A stretch of DNA of 64,000 nucleotides from NCBI RefSeq assembly GCF_000517545.1, contig NZ_BAIV01000017.1:53644-117643 (forward strand). The letters run 5' to 3'. The notes under the pieces are model-generated. The model saw nothing but the letters and a program-made list of their open reading frames with translations. It was not told the DNA's origin and searched no databases. This document shows, in pieces, positions 48,501 through 57,483 of the stretch. The stretch comes from Bacteroides reticulotermitis JCM 10512. GTDB lineage: Bacteria; Bacteroidota; Bacteroidia; Bacteroidales; Bacteroidaceae. Every line of letters starts with the position of its first letter. Positions within the stretch are counted from its first letter, which is position 1. The position numbers and the translations under genes are program-made.

Positions 48501-49609
48501 GTGTAGCCAATGAAGGAAGTTCGATAAAAGAAGAAGATTTTCAATACATATTCAACCGGTACGCAATTCTGGATAACTTTGAGAAACAGGATGAAAAGAA
48601 CTTTTCCCGGAATGGTTTGGGATTAGCCATCTCTTATAATATGGCAAAGTTGCTGAATGGTAAGTTGAAAGTTGAAAATACACCCGACGGTTGGGTGCTC
48701 TTTACTTTAACCCTGCCGACTATGGAACTATCTGCTGAACAAACTTGCTCTGATCGGGTCACTTCGGGATACGTACCCAGCATAGACGTACACCCAGCTA
48801 TCAAGCTACCCCGTTATGAGGTAGATAAGATGAGGCCTACCTTATTAGTTATTGATGACGAGGTTGAGATGCTTTGGTTTATTGGGGAAATATTCTCGGC
48901 CGATTTCAATGTCGTACCCCTGCAAGAACCGGAAAAGATAGAGCAGGTGATGAATGAAGTCTACCCGGACGTCATTATCAGTGACATAATGATGCAAGGA
49001 ATGAATGGTATTGAACTGACGAAGCGGATTAAGTCAGTCAAAGAAACAGCTCATATTCCGATCATTATAGTCTCCGGCCGCCATGAAATGGAACAGCAGA
49101 TGGAAGCCCTCTCTGCCGGTGCGGAAATGTATATCACGAAACCCTTTAATGCCGACTTCCTTCGCATATCGGTGTTTCAGATGATGGAGCGTAAAGAAGT
49201 TCTGAAGAGTTATTTCAGTTCGCCGATCAGTTCATTTGAGAAATCGGATGGAAAGTTAACCCATAAAGAGACGAAGAAGTTTTTGCAGTCCGTACTGAAG
49301 ATTATCAATAACCACATTACCGATAGAGAATTATCACCACGTTTTATTGCTGATAAGCTAGCCATTAGCTCACGCAGTCTATACCGTAAAATGGAAGAGA
49401 TGGGTGAAGATAGTCCCACCAATCTGATCAAAGAATGTCGCTTGCATATTGCCAAAGATCTATTGTTGACAACCAAAAAGACGATTGATGAAATTGTGTT
49501 TGACTCGGGCTTCTCCAATAAGGTAACTTTCTTTAAAGCCTTTCGTGAAAAGTACGAATGCACGCCAAAAGAGTTTCGGATGAAGCATCTAGAAGAGATT
49601 AATCTATAA
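45575..49609 (+). CDS. Hybrid two-component sensor/regulator (HTCS) of the mannan PUL
   Basis: This 1,344-residue regulator is intact. Order: signal peptide (1-22, ending SYA); propeller repeats with LMWIGT, FWIGTKG and LWLASVG (about 25-650); Y_Y_Y domain (about 690-760); one membrane segment (WWAYSIYTLCLLLLAGLIVR, about 775-795); HisKA with H834 in NIAHEFCTP; HATPase; receiver with D1137 in IISDIMMQG; and AraC helix-turn-helix at the end (ISSRSLYRKMEEMGEDSPTN). The ATP-binding lid motifs are unusual: the G1 box reads VANEGSSI, with N979 instead of Asp, and the G2 box reads RNGLGL. It should sense mannan oligosaccharides and activate the flanking operons. Family and position match the mannan regulator of B. 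thetaiotaomicron. Confidence 0.93.
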   Translation: MKKHCIIYCFCCLNMLIHTSYAYNLKQVADKEYMSNSSITSLCQDERGLMWIGTCDGLNIYDGQDIEEFKTRDKEDYLSGNLIDNIIYTGDDTYWVQTYYGLNRLDRRTNAITHYNEFQKQFFMNKDNRGTLFIIQDSNCIYYYNKKEEIFKKINITGIPISDILAFFVDGDNQMWIIMKGYSRCYDINLDAESGNVSLVQRKNGFDYQTSLLYCFNDEQNLYYVDKGYNFYTYNIQSKKKVLVYNLTKEIQARGKITAIVRYHNSYFIGFLMDGVLMLEKDGDGCRIQPLSINSGVFCLKKDRFQDIVWIGTDGQGVYLYSNPLYSIKSVVLGNYTEKIERPVRALYLDQERTFWIGTKGSGILKIYDYEIDKSISACQTEILTTANSVLGSNAIYCFAKSRRNVLWIGDEEGLSYYSYRERRMKKLPVRVNGEDFKYIHDIYETANSELWLASVGMGVAKARIGGTPDNPILEEVQRYVINEGEFGSNYFFTIYPESDMKLLFGNKGYGVFRFNETTSGLEPITTHKYENVTLNNILAISKDSSNNYLFGTSYGLIKYTSENTYQLFNTKNGFLNNTIHAILKNSPDNFWLSTNLGLINFDAKRSVFRSYGFGDGLNVVEFSDGASFRDEQTGTLFFGGINGFIAIRADGRPEKLYMPPVYFDKLSIFGEQYNLGEFLTREKDEEVLNLKYDQNFFAVSFTSVDYLNGNNCVYYYKLKGLSEQWINNGSESAVSFTNMAPGEYTLLVKYYNSVFDKESDVYSIIIRIGDPWYASWWAYSIYTLCLLLLAGLIVRSFALRSRRKKQKLLNEIAKRHQKNVFESKLRFFTNIAHEFCTPLTLIYGPCGRILSSKGLSRFVVDYVQMIQTNAERLNNLIHELIEFRRIETGNREIRIESINVSALMRNTAKTFVEMAKSRDIIFLSKIPDQVSWNSDKGFLNTIVINLISNAFKYTPDGKHVKIEVDTTDVNSLILRVANEGSSIKEEDFQYIFNRYAILDNFEKQDEKNFSRNGLGLAISYNMAKLLNGKLKVENTPDGWVLFTLTLPTMELSAEQTCSDRVTSGYVPSIDVHPAIKLPRYEVDKMRPTLLVIDDEVEMLWFIGEIFSADFNVVPLQEPEKIEQVMNEVYPDVIISDIMMQGMNGIELTKRIKSVKETAHIPIIIVSGRHEMEQQMEALSAGAEMYITKPFNADFLRISVFQMMERKEVLKSYFSSPISSFEKSDGKLTHKETKKFLQSVLKIINNHITDRELSPRFIADKLAISSRSLYRKMEEMGEDSPTNLIKECRLHIAKDLLLTTKKTIDEIVFDSGFSNKVTFFKAFREKYECTPKEFRMKHLEEINL

Positions 49610-49942
49610 TCGGATCGTTTGCTCGCTTATAAATTGATGGATCGGCAGTTAATGCTGCCGGTCTCATATCCTATGCGTGTATTTGCACTTTTTGAAAAGG
49701 AACTTTTGAAGAGAACCGATATTATAGAATCATGCCAAAGTAGTAAGCTTCCCTGCCGTGCAATGTAAAATTCAACTATAAAATATGATAAGCTAGCCAA
49801 ACGCTCTACTTTTGCTGATACATAAAATGTCTAATTTATATTTCTAATAACTATGACCCAGCAACACGATCCTCCAATTTGAGTAATGCATTATATCGTA
49901 TTTACTATCTTTTTATTTTGTTTGAATTAAATTTAATAACTT
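49610..49942. promoter_or_regulatory. Intergenic region with the likely promoter of the mannan susCD operon
   Basis: There is no gene in these 333 bp. GGCAG/CTGCC at about 49644-49659 form a small hairpin without a T-run after the HTCS stop. TACTTTTG at 49807-49814 fits the -7 consensus but has no -33 element, as expected for an HTCS-activated promoter; this would give a leader of about 120 nt. The region is AT-rich near the start codon. Confidence 0.5.
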
Positions 49943-51307
49943 ATGAATTTAAAACTATTAAAACGCCTCAGACCAGAACTTGGCCTGTTTTGTATCCTTG
50001 CTATATCAGTCTTTTGGGGATGTAGCAACGAACTGGCTCCGATAAATCAAAGTCAGGCTTTGCCTCCTAATCTGGATGCACCAACTGTTTTTGAAAGCTT
50101 CTCTCCCGACAGTGGCGGTATCGGAACCCAGTTGATTATTCGTGGTAAGAACTTCGGTTCAGATCCTAGTTATCTAAAGGTAACAGTAAATAATAAACCG
50201 GCATCCATTGTGGGAGTATCCGATGATATAATCTATGCCATCGTTCCGGCTCGTGCCGATACCGGTTACGTCCGTTTATTTGTAGGTAAAGATGATAATA
50301 TAGAGGAATATGCTTCTCAAACCAGATTCCGCTACCAGTTCAAACGCAATGTGACGACTATGGTAGGCCAACCGGGAGAGAATGGTCGTGACGATGGTAG
50401 TTATGCGGCAGCTAAGTTACAGAGAACCTGGTTCCTGTTGACGGATAAAGATGGATCCGTCTTCTTTATAGACGAAGGGCGTGGACAAGAGCAGAATGGT
50501 GCCTTGCGTCGTGCGCGTAGTGGCGAAGTCGAAACGTTAGTACAATGCTCTAGCGGACCGTTTCAGTCTCCAACCTGCCTGGCGTTCAGCCCGGCTCAGG
50601 ATACGCTTTATATCTCTCAGTATTCATATACCGATGAAAATAATACAAAAACGGATTTCAATATTCTCTATGTAACTCGTGAAGGTGGGTTTGTGGATGT
50701 AAAAGGACTTAGTCGGTTCAAGAAAGGTGGAACGACCGGAATAGCTGTGCATCCCAAAACAGGAAAGATATTTTTCCAGAATAAAGGTACCGGTTATGTG
50801 TATCGTTTTGACGGAGCAGACAATGAAGACTACACACCTCTTTTCAAAATCAACAACGCTACGGGAATAGAAACTCGTATGACTTTTAATACGGAAGGTA
50901 CCATTCTTTATATAGCGGTCTGTAACCGGCACTGTATTTATAAAGTTCCCTATGATGCAAATACCCAGACATTTGGAGTGCCTACTCTTTTCGTAGGTTC
51001 ATGGGATGAAAGTGGATACGTAAACGGTACCGGCGCAACAGTTCGCTTGGCTAGACCGGAGCAATTAGCCTTTGATGCCGATGGAAATATGTTTGTGCCG
51101 GAACGAGAGAATCATATTATCCGCAAGATTACTCCGGCAGGTTCCGCTTCTTTATATGCTGGACAACCGGGACAAAAAGGCTTTGGTGATGGATTACCCG
51201 AAGAAGCTAAGTTTAATCAGCCGGAGTGTGTGACCGTTTATCCGGACAACTCTGTATATGTGGCCGACCGTGACAATCATGTTATCCGCCGCGTGACTGT
51301 AGAATAA
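49943..51307 (+). CDS. IPT/TIG-NHL repeat lipoprotein of the mannan PUL
   Basis: This 454-residue lipoprotein has its lipidation cysteine in FWGCSNE (about residue 29). An IPT/TIG Ig-like domain follows (about 48-130: VFESFSPDSGGIGTQLIIRG followed by KNFGSDPS). The rest is an NHL-type beta-propeller, with repeats such as LAFSPAQDTLYISQYS, LAFDADGNMFVPERENHIIR and VTVYPDNSVYVADRDNHVIR, ending a few residues after the last repeat. Such IPT-NHL lipoproteins occur at the start of several Bacteroides susCD operons and are thought to bind glycan at the surface; no catalytic residues are known. It precedes SusC by 22 bp and is probably the first gene of that operon. Confidence 0.85.
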   Translation: MNLKLLKRLRPELGLFCILAISVFWGCSNELAPINQSQALPPNLDAPTVFESFSPDSGGIGTQLIIRGKNFGSDPSYLKVTVNNKPASIVGVSDDIIYAIVPARADTGYVRLFVGKDDNIEEYASQTRFRYQFKRNVTTMVGQPGENGRDDGSYAAAKLQRTWFLLTDKDGSVFFIDEGRGQEQNGALRRARSGEVETLVQCSSGPFQSPTCLAFSPAQDTLYISQYSYTDENNTKTDFNILYVTREGGFVDVKGLSRFKKGGTTGIAVHPKTGKIFFQNKGTGYVYRFDGADNEDYTPLFKINNATGIETRMTFNTEGTILYIAVCNRHCIYKVPYDANTQTFGVPTLFVGSWDESGYVNGTGATVRLARPEQLAFDADGNMFVPERENHIIRKITPAGSASLYAGQPGQKGFGDGLPEEAKFNQPECVTVYPDNSVYVADRDNHVIRRVTVE

Positions 51308-51329
51308 TAATCTATAAAAAGAATTATCC

Positions 51330-54300
51330 ATGAAGAATATTCAAAAATATATTGTATTGCTCTTGATAGCCATGCTGTTCATGCCGGATCGTGCGTGGGC
51401 ACAGGCGAACAAGCAAGAACTTATAATCAAGGGTGTGGTAGAAGATGATCTCGGCCCTGTTGCCGGCGCATCGATTATTGCCAAGAACCAGCCGGGTGTA
51501 GGTACCATTACGAACTTAGACGGAGAGTTCTCCATCAAGGTGGGGCCGTATGACGTGATTCAGGTTACTTTTATTGGTTATCAGATAGCCGAAATACCGG
51601 TATTGTCTGTCAAAGACCGAAATAACCTAAAGGTGAAGATTGTGGAAGATAGCCGCAAGATTGATGAGGTTGTGATTACTGCCAGCGGTATCCAAAAGAA
51701 GAAAACTCTAACGGGTGCCATTACGAATGTGGAGATAAAACAATTGAATTCTCCGGGCGTGAATCTTTCTAACTCGTTGGCGGGCGTAGTGCCGGGCATC
51801 ATAGCCATGCAGACGAGTGGTGAACCGGGTGAAAATATGTCGCAGTTCTGGATTCGCGGTATGAGTACATTCGGCGCTAAATCCGGAGCCTTAATTTTAG
51901 TGGATGGGGTCGAACGTGATTTTAATGAGATTCCGGTAGAAGATATTGAATCTTTCTCCGTACTAAAGGATGCGTCGGCTACGGCTATTTATGGGCAACG
52001 TGGTGCGAACGGTGTTGTTTTGATTACAACCAAGCGTGGGGAGAAAGGGAAAGTAAAGATTAATGTTAAGGCAGGTTTCAACTGGAATACTCCGTTGAAA
52101 GTTCCCGAATATGCGAATGCTTATGATTGGGCACGTCTGGCCAATGAGGCCCGGAGCGGTCGTTACGAGACTCCGCTTTATACCAATGAAGAGATGAGCA
52201 TCATCCAAAATGGTTTGGATCCCGATTTATATCCGAATGTTGACTGGAGAGATTTGATGTTAAAGAAGGGGGCGCCGAGTTATTATGCCAACATGAACTT
52301 TTCGGGAGGTAGTGACAATGTACGTTATTTCGTATCCGGTCAATATACGAAAGAGGATGGACGTTACAGAACTTCGAGTTCTGAAAACAAGTATAACACC
52401 AATGCTACCTATGAGCGCTTTAACTACCGTGCGAATGTGGATATGAACTTGACTCGCACCACCATATTGAAGGTGAGTGTAGGAGGTTGGTTGGTAAACC
52501 GCAACTCTCCTTCCAGTAGTTCGGATGATATTTGGAAATCCTTTGCCCTATATACTCCTTTGTCTTCACCACGTAAGTGGTCTACCGGGCAATGGGCGCG
52601 GGTGAATAATCTGGAGACGCCTGAATACCGGATGACACAGACCGGATATCGTACGATTTGGGAGAATAAACTGGAAACCAGTGTCGCCATTGATCAGGAT
52701 TTGAATTTCATAACAGAAGGCTTGAAATTCTCTGGTGTATTTGCCTTCGACACCTATAATAGAAATACGATCATTCGTTCTAAGTCTCAAGAACTATGGG
52801 AAGCACAGAATTATCGGGATGAAGATGGTAACCTGGTTTTGAAAAGAGTACAGAATGCCAGTGCGATGAGCCAAAATAAAGAAGTAGTAGGAGATAAGCG
52901 TTATTATTTACAGGCATCACTCGACTATACCCGGTTGTTTGCTAACAAGCATCGATTAGGAGCATTTGCTATGGTTTATCAACAGGAAACTTCGGATGTT
53001 AATTTCGATGCGAAAGATCTGATGGGATCTATTCCTCACCGTAATCTGGCATATTCCGGACGCTTTACCTACGCGTATAAAGATAAGTACATGGCCGAAT
53101 TCAACTGGGGATATACCGGTTCGGAGAACTTCGAGCATGGCAAGCAATTTGGTTTTTTTCCAGCTGTATCTGCCGGATGGGTTATTTCTGAAGAACCTTT
53201 TGTGAAGAAGGCTTTGCCTTGGTTGGATATGTTTAAGATCAGAGGTTCTTACGGTGAAGTCGGCAATGACGAATTAGATGGCCGTCGTTTCCCCTATATC
53301 ACTTTAGTAGATACGGATGATAGTGGATCTTATACATTTGGTGAGTTCGGTACAAATAAAGTGCTGGGGTATCGTATCAAAACGTTGGGAACGCCTTATC
53401 TGACGTGGGAGATCGCTAAGAAATATGACTTTGGTGTGGATTTCAGTATTCTAGATGGCAAACTCACCGGAACGATCGATTATTTTATGGATAAGCGTGA
53501 TGACATCTTTATGAAACGTAATCAGATGCCATTAACCACCGGGTTGGCAGACCAGACTCCTATGGCCAATGTGGGTAAGATGAAATCTACGGGTTGGGAT
53601 GGAAATGTCGCTTATACCCAACAGGTTGGTCAAGTGAATTTGCAGTTTCGTGCTAACTTCACGTATCAAACAACCGATATTCTAGATAAAGATGAGGCTG
53701 CTAATGAGTTGTGGTACAAAATGGATAAAGGCTTTCAGTTGAATCAGAGCCGTGGATTGATAGCTTTGGGCCTATTTAAAAATCAAGAAGACATCGACAG
53801 TAGCCCTTCGCAGAAGTCATTGGCTAATAAAACGATACTTCCCGGAGATATTAAGTATAAAGATGTGAATGGAGATGGTATAATCAATGATGATGATATG
53901 GTGCCTCTGGGATATAGACAGCAACCGGGGCTTCAGTATGGTCTTGGTATGAGTGCTAACTGGAAGAATTGGAATCTTAGCCTGTTGTTTCAGGGTACCG
54001 GCAAATGCGACTTCTTTGTAGGTGGCTATGGACCTCATGCTTTCCACCAGGGACGTACGGGTAACATCTTACAGGAAATGGTCGATGGTAATCGCTGGAT
54101 TCCTCAGGAAATCTCGGGAACAGCAGTAACCGAGAATCCGAATGCGGATTGGCCTCTTATGACTTATGGCAATAACAACATGAATAACCGGGCATCGACT
54201 TTCTGGTTGAAAGATCGGAAGTATCTGCGTTTGAGGAATGTGGAACTATCTTATGATTTCCCACAGACCTGGACACGTAAATTCTTTGTGAGTAATTTAC

Positions 54301-54434
54301 GAGTTGGATTTATCGGGCAGAACCTGCTTACTTGGGCTCCGTTTAAATGGTGGGATCCGGAAGGAACAGAAGAAGATGGAAAGAACTATCCGATAAATAA
54401 AACGTATTCATGCTATCTCCAGTTTAGCTTCTAA
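51330..54434 (+). CDS. SusC-family TonB-dependent transporter of the mannan PUL
   Basis: This 1,034-residue outer-membrane importer has a signal peptide ending DRAWAQA, a carboxypeptidase-D-like domain (KGVVEDDLGPVAGASIIAKN, about 34-105), the plug entry (IDEVVITASGIQKKKTLTGA) and FSVLKDASATAIYGQRGANG in the plug, then a beta-barrel ending SCYLQFSF. It should import alpha-mannan oligosaccharides produced at the surface. SusD follows after 17 bp. It is not closely alike to the other SusC here, which supports different substrates. Confidence 0.95.
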   Translation: MKNIQKYIVLLLIAMLFMPDRAWAQANKQELIIKGVVEDDLGPVAGASIIAKNQPGVGTITNLDGEFSIKVGPYDVIQVTFIGYQIAEIPVLSVKDRNNLKVKIVEDSRKIDEVVITASGIQKKKTLTGAITNVEIKQLNSPGVNLSNSLAGVVPGIIAMQTSGEPGENMSQFWIRGMSTFGAKSGALILVDGVERDFNEIPVEDIESFSVLKDASATAIYGQRGANGVVLITTKRGEKGKVKINVKAGFNWNTPLKVPEYANAYDWARLANEARSGRYETPLYTNEEMSIIQNGLDPDLYPNVDWRDLMLKKGAPSYYANMNFSGGSDNVRYFVSGQYTKEDGRYRTSSSENKYNTNATYERFNYRANVDMNLTRTTILKVSVGGWLVNRNSPSSSSDDIWKSFALYTPLSSPRKWSTGQWARVNNLETPEYRMTQTGYRTIWENKLETSVAIDQDLNFITEGLKFSGVFAFDTYNRNTIIRSKSQELWEAQNYRDEDGNLVLKRVQNASAMSQNKEVVGDKRYYLQASLDYTRLFANKHRLGAFAMVYQQETSDVNFDAKDLMGSIPHRNLAYSGRFTYAYKDKYMAEFNWGYTGSENFEHGKQFGFFPAVSAGWVISEEPFVKKALPWLDMFKIRGSYGEVGNDELDGRRFPYITLVDTDDSGSYTFGEFGTNKVLGYRIKTLGTPYLTWEIAKKYDFGVDFSILDGKLTGTIDYFMDKRDDIFMKRNQMPLTTGLADQTPMANVGKMKSTGWDGNVAYTQQVGQVNLQFRANFTYQTTDILDKDEAANELWYKMDKGFQLNQSRGLIALGLFKNQEDIDSSPSQKSLANKTILPGDIKYKDVNGDGIINDDDMVPLGYRQQPGLQYGLGMSANWKNWNLSLLFQGTGKCDFFVGGYGPHAFHQGRTGNILQEMVDGNRWIPQEISGTAVTENPNADWPLMTYGNNNMNNRASTFWLKDRKYLRLRNVELSYDFPQTWTRKFFVSNLRVGFIGQNLLTWAPFKWWDPEGTEEDGKNYPINKTYSCYLQFSF

Positions 54435-54451
54435 TATAAAAACAACGAATT

Positions 54452-56431
54452 ATGAAAAAGATACTATATACCATATTGTTGACTTTAGGTACACTTTCTT
54501 TCTCATCATGTACCGATTATATCAATGTGGACAAATATTTTTACGATCAGGTCTCTTTGGACTCGGCGTTTTCTAAACGCGTATATGTCGAAGGATGGCT
54601 GTCGAGTGCGTATGGCGTAATGGACCGTATTGGTGAGTATCGCGAACCATTTCGCTGGGCTAGTGACGACCTCTATCATCCCGATATGCAAGAATATGTT
54701 GAAGGCAATTACAGCGCCGATCATCAGATAAGTGATGATAACCGGAATGAATCACGTTTGTGGAAGTATTACGAAGGAATCCGTAAAGCCTCTACCTTTG
54801 TGGAGAATGTCGACCGTTGCCCGGAACTGACCATGGATGAGAAAACGGATATGAAAGGACAAGCTCGCTTCTTGCGTGCCTACTGTTATTGGGCATTGAT
54901 GCGGGTTTATGGTCCGGTACCGTTGATTCCGACAGAAGGTTTAGATGTTAATCTCTCGTATGAAGATCTCTCTTTGCCACGCGAACATTTTGATGTTTTG
55001 GTCGATTTCGTTGATAAAGAGTTGTCCGAAACTGCTCGCTCTCTACCTACTAAGAGAACGGTTAATAACCTCGGACGCCCAACTCGTGGGGCTGCATTAG
55101 GACTTCGTGCCCGTGTACTACTTTACGCTGCCAGTCCACTCTACAATGGGAATACCGATCTTTTTAATGTAAAAGACTGCTATGGCAAACAATTGGTGTC
55201 TCAGACTTATGATGAAGCAAAGTGGGCGAAAGCTGCTGCTGCCGCTAAGGATGTGATTGATTTAGCTACTGCTTCCGGCTTGTATGAACTCTATGTTATA
55301 CCGCCTAGAGCTACCGTTCTGCCATCTCAGCGCCCTCCTCATAATGATCTGTATTCGGATAAGAATTATCCCGAGGGATGGGCGAATGTGGATCCGCTAC
55401 TGTCGTATAAATCAATCTTCGATGGTACTATCTTGGGCTCAAAGAATCCGGAACTGATATTTACCAGAACAAAAGAAGGGACGGGGCACATCAATGACTG
55501 GGCCTATCAAGCTACTCCAAAAACATTGAAAGGAAACAATCGATTAGCAGTTACTCAAAAGCAAGTGGATGCCTATGCGATGAATGATGGACGTTCGATC
55601 ACGGAGGCTCAGGCTGCCGGTGACTATCAAAAGGAAGGCTTTACCACACAAGCCTATGCTACCACCAATCCCTTCCTGCCTGCTAAGGTTAGCTTGATGT
55701 ACAACAACCGTGAGCCTCGCTTCTATGCATCCATAGGGTATAATGGATCGCTTTGGGAGGCTTCCAGTGCTTCCGAACCGGAGTTTCGCGATTTCCAGGT
55801 ATTCTACTATCGCGGATTAAATGACGGTAAGCAGGGATTCAAAGAAGACTGTCCGCTTACAGGTGTTACTTTGAAGAAGTTCTATAATCAGGAAGACTCC
55901 CGAACTGAAGGTGGATATTTAGTTGCTAAAACCGAAATGACTATCCGTTATGGAGAAATGCTATTGATTTATGCTGAGGCGTTGAATGAGTTGAGCGATG
56001 GACAGGTTTATCATTTAGCGACTTATACAGGTGGTGACGTTGCAATCCAACGCAATGTAGACGAGATGCGTTACGCCATTAAACGTATTCGTATGCGTGC
56101 CGGAGTACCCGATTACACCGATGCGACTTATAACAACCGCAATGATTTCCGTGTGAAATTAAAGCGAGAACGTCAGATTGAATTGTTGGGCGAGAACAGC
56201 ATGCGTTACTTTGATTTGCGTCGTTGGAAGGATGCGATGATAGAGGAAAACCAGTTGTTGCAAGGATGTAACATTAATATTAGTGATGACGAAAAGCGCA
56301 TTGCCGATTTCTATAAACCGACAATCATCACCTCCGTGCATAAAGTTTTTGAACAAAGAATGTACTTGTGGCCTTTCCCTACTTACGAATTGAAGCGTAA
56401 CGTGAATTTGACACAAAACCCAGGATGGTAA
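54452..56431 (+). CDS. SusD-family lipoprotein of the mannan PUL
   Basis: This 659-residue lipoprotein, longer than the average SusD (about 500-550), has lipobox FSSC (Cys near 20). SusD signatures: RWASDDLYHPDMQEYVEGNY, GQARFLRAYCYWALMRVYGP (about 136-155), GRPTRGAALGLRARVLLYAA and, at the end, ERQIELLGENSMRYFDLRRW. It partners SusC on the cell surface for mannan capture. Extra length comes from insertions between about 240 and 420. The next gene begins 21 bp downstream. Confidence 0.95.
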   Translation: MKKILYTILLTLGTLSFSSCTDYINVDKYFYDQVSLDSAFSKRVYVEGWLSSAYGVMDRIGEYREPFRWASDDLYHPDMQEYVEGNYSADHQISDDNRNESRLWKYYEGIRKASTFVENVDRCPELTMDEKTDMKGQARFLRAYCYWALMRVYGPVPLIPTEGLDVNLSYEDLSLPREHFDVLVDFVDKELSETARSLPTKRTVNNLGRPTRGAALGLRARVLLYAASPLYNGNTDLFNVKDCYGKQLVSQTYDEAKWAKAAAAAKDVIDLATASGLYELYVIPPRATVLPSQRPPHNDLYSDKNYPEGWANVDPLLSYKSIFDGTILGSKNPELIFTRTKEGTGHINDWAYQATPKTLKGNNRLAVTQKQVDAYAMNDGRSITEAQAAGDYQKEGFTTQAYATTNPFLPAKVSLMYNNREPRFYASIGYNGSLWEASSASEPEFRDFQVFYYRGLNDGKQGFKEDCPLTGVTLKKFYNQEDSRTEGGYLVAKTEMTIRYGEMLLIYAEALNELSDGQVYHLATYTGGDVAIQRNVDEMRYAIKRIRMRAGVPDYTDATYNNRNDFRVKLKRERQIELLGENSMRYFDLRRWKDAMIEENQLLQGCNINISDDEKRIADFYKPTIITSVHKVFEQRMYLWPFPTYELKRNVNLTQNPGW

Positions 56432-56452
56432 AACTAATAAAATGAGCTTGTT

Positions 56453-57424
56453 ATGAAAGAAATAAGATATATATATGGAATAATGGGGTGCCTTCTGGCC
56501 ACTGCAATGGCGGGACTCACTTCTTGTAACGACGGTTTGGCCGATGAACTGTTCATGAAGAATTCATACATCGTCCATAACGGATGGCAGGAATATGCCC
56601 TGGAAGTAGCCGAAGACAATACAACGATGCTGCCTATTTACTTCGGGGTAAACGGAACCTCCGGGAATGATAAAGAAATTGTGTTAACAGTAGAGCTTGA
56701 TCCGGATACATTAGCCGGGTATAACTGGGATAAGTATAAGAATCAAACGAACCTATATTATAAGACATTGCCGGAAGAAGCCTATGCTTTTGATGCTAAT
56801 TCATGGACCATTCCGAAAGGTGAGCTGAAGGCAACAGCAACTGTCAAAATCGATCTGAATAAGATCGCTGAAGTAGGAAGCTTATACGACGATTATGTAT
56901 TACCGATACGTATAGCTTCTTCGACCGGTGAACCTATGGGGCAGAATAAGTATACTAAAGTATTGGCTCACATTGGTTTCAAGAACGACTACTCCGGTAC
57001 GTATAGCGGTAAAGGCGTTATTACACAGCAAGGAACAACATATAAGACAGAGATCACCAGTACGCAACTCTATGCGATTAATAATGATATCTGCTATATG
57101 TTTGTGGGTGAAAAAACACGTGCCAACACGTCGGATTATTTAAATTATGTGGTTGAGATAGAACGCGATGAGTGGGGAGGTGTTACTCTGTCCAGCAAGG
57201 TAGCCGGATTGCAGTTTAAGCCATACAGTGCCAAACTCAGTCGTAAGTATACATATAATTATAATGATCAACGTTACTACACCGAGATCACGACTGTTGA
57301 ACTTGCCTATGAGTATCTGGACTCAACACAAAGCGAACCCTTGAGAATGTCGTTCGAAGGAACTTTCTCCATGTCTAAAGATGTGCTGAGAGTTGAATAT
57401 CCGAATGTAGATGTAGAAGAGTAA
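56453..57424 (+). CDS. DUF1735/DUF4361-type lipoprotein of the mannan PUL
   Basis: This 323-residue lipoprotein carries its lipidation cysteine in LTSCNDG (about residue 24). Residues about 35-165 form a DUF1735-like domain (EIVLTVELDPDTLAGYNWDK, LPEEAYAFDANSWTIPKGE, DDYVLPIRIASSTGEPMG), and residues about 175-320 resemble DUF4361 (YSGTYSGKGVITQQG onward). These domains are found in accessory surface proteins after SusD and are regarded as glycan-binding. From synteny it matches a mannan-binding accessory protein of B. thetaiotaomicron. No catalytic motif is seen. Confidence 0.8.
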   Translation: MKEIRYIYGIMGCLLATAMAGLTSCNDGLADELFMKNSYIVHNGWQEYALEVAEDNTTMLPIYFGVNGTSGNDKEIVLTVELDPDTLAGYNWDKYKNQTNLYYKTLPEEAYAFDANSWTIPKGELKATATVKIDLNKIAEVGSLYDDYVLPIRIASSTGEPMGQNKYTKVLAHIGFKNDYSGTYSGKGVITQQGTTYKTEITSTQLYAINNDICYMFVGEKTRANTSDYLNYVVEIERDEWGGVTLSSKVAGLQFKPYSAKLSRKYTYNYNDQRYYTEITTVELAYEYLDSTQSEPLRMSFEGTFSMSKDVLRVEYPNVDVEE

Positions 57425-57483
57425 TTCACTTTTTTCCGGCTGAATAATTCAGCCGGAAATGTTAAACCCTAATTATAATATAT

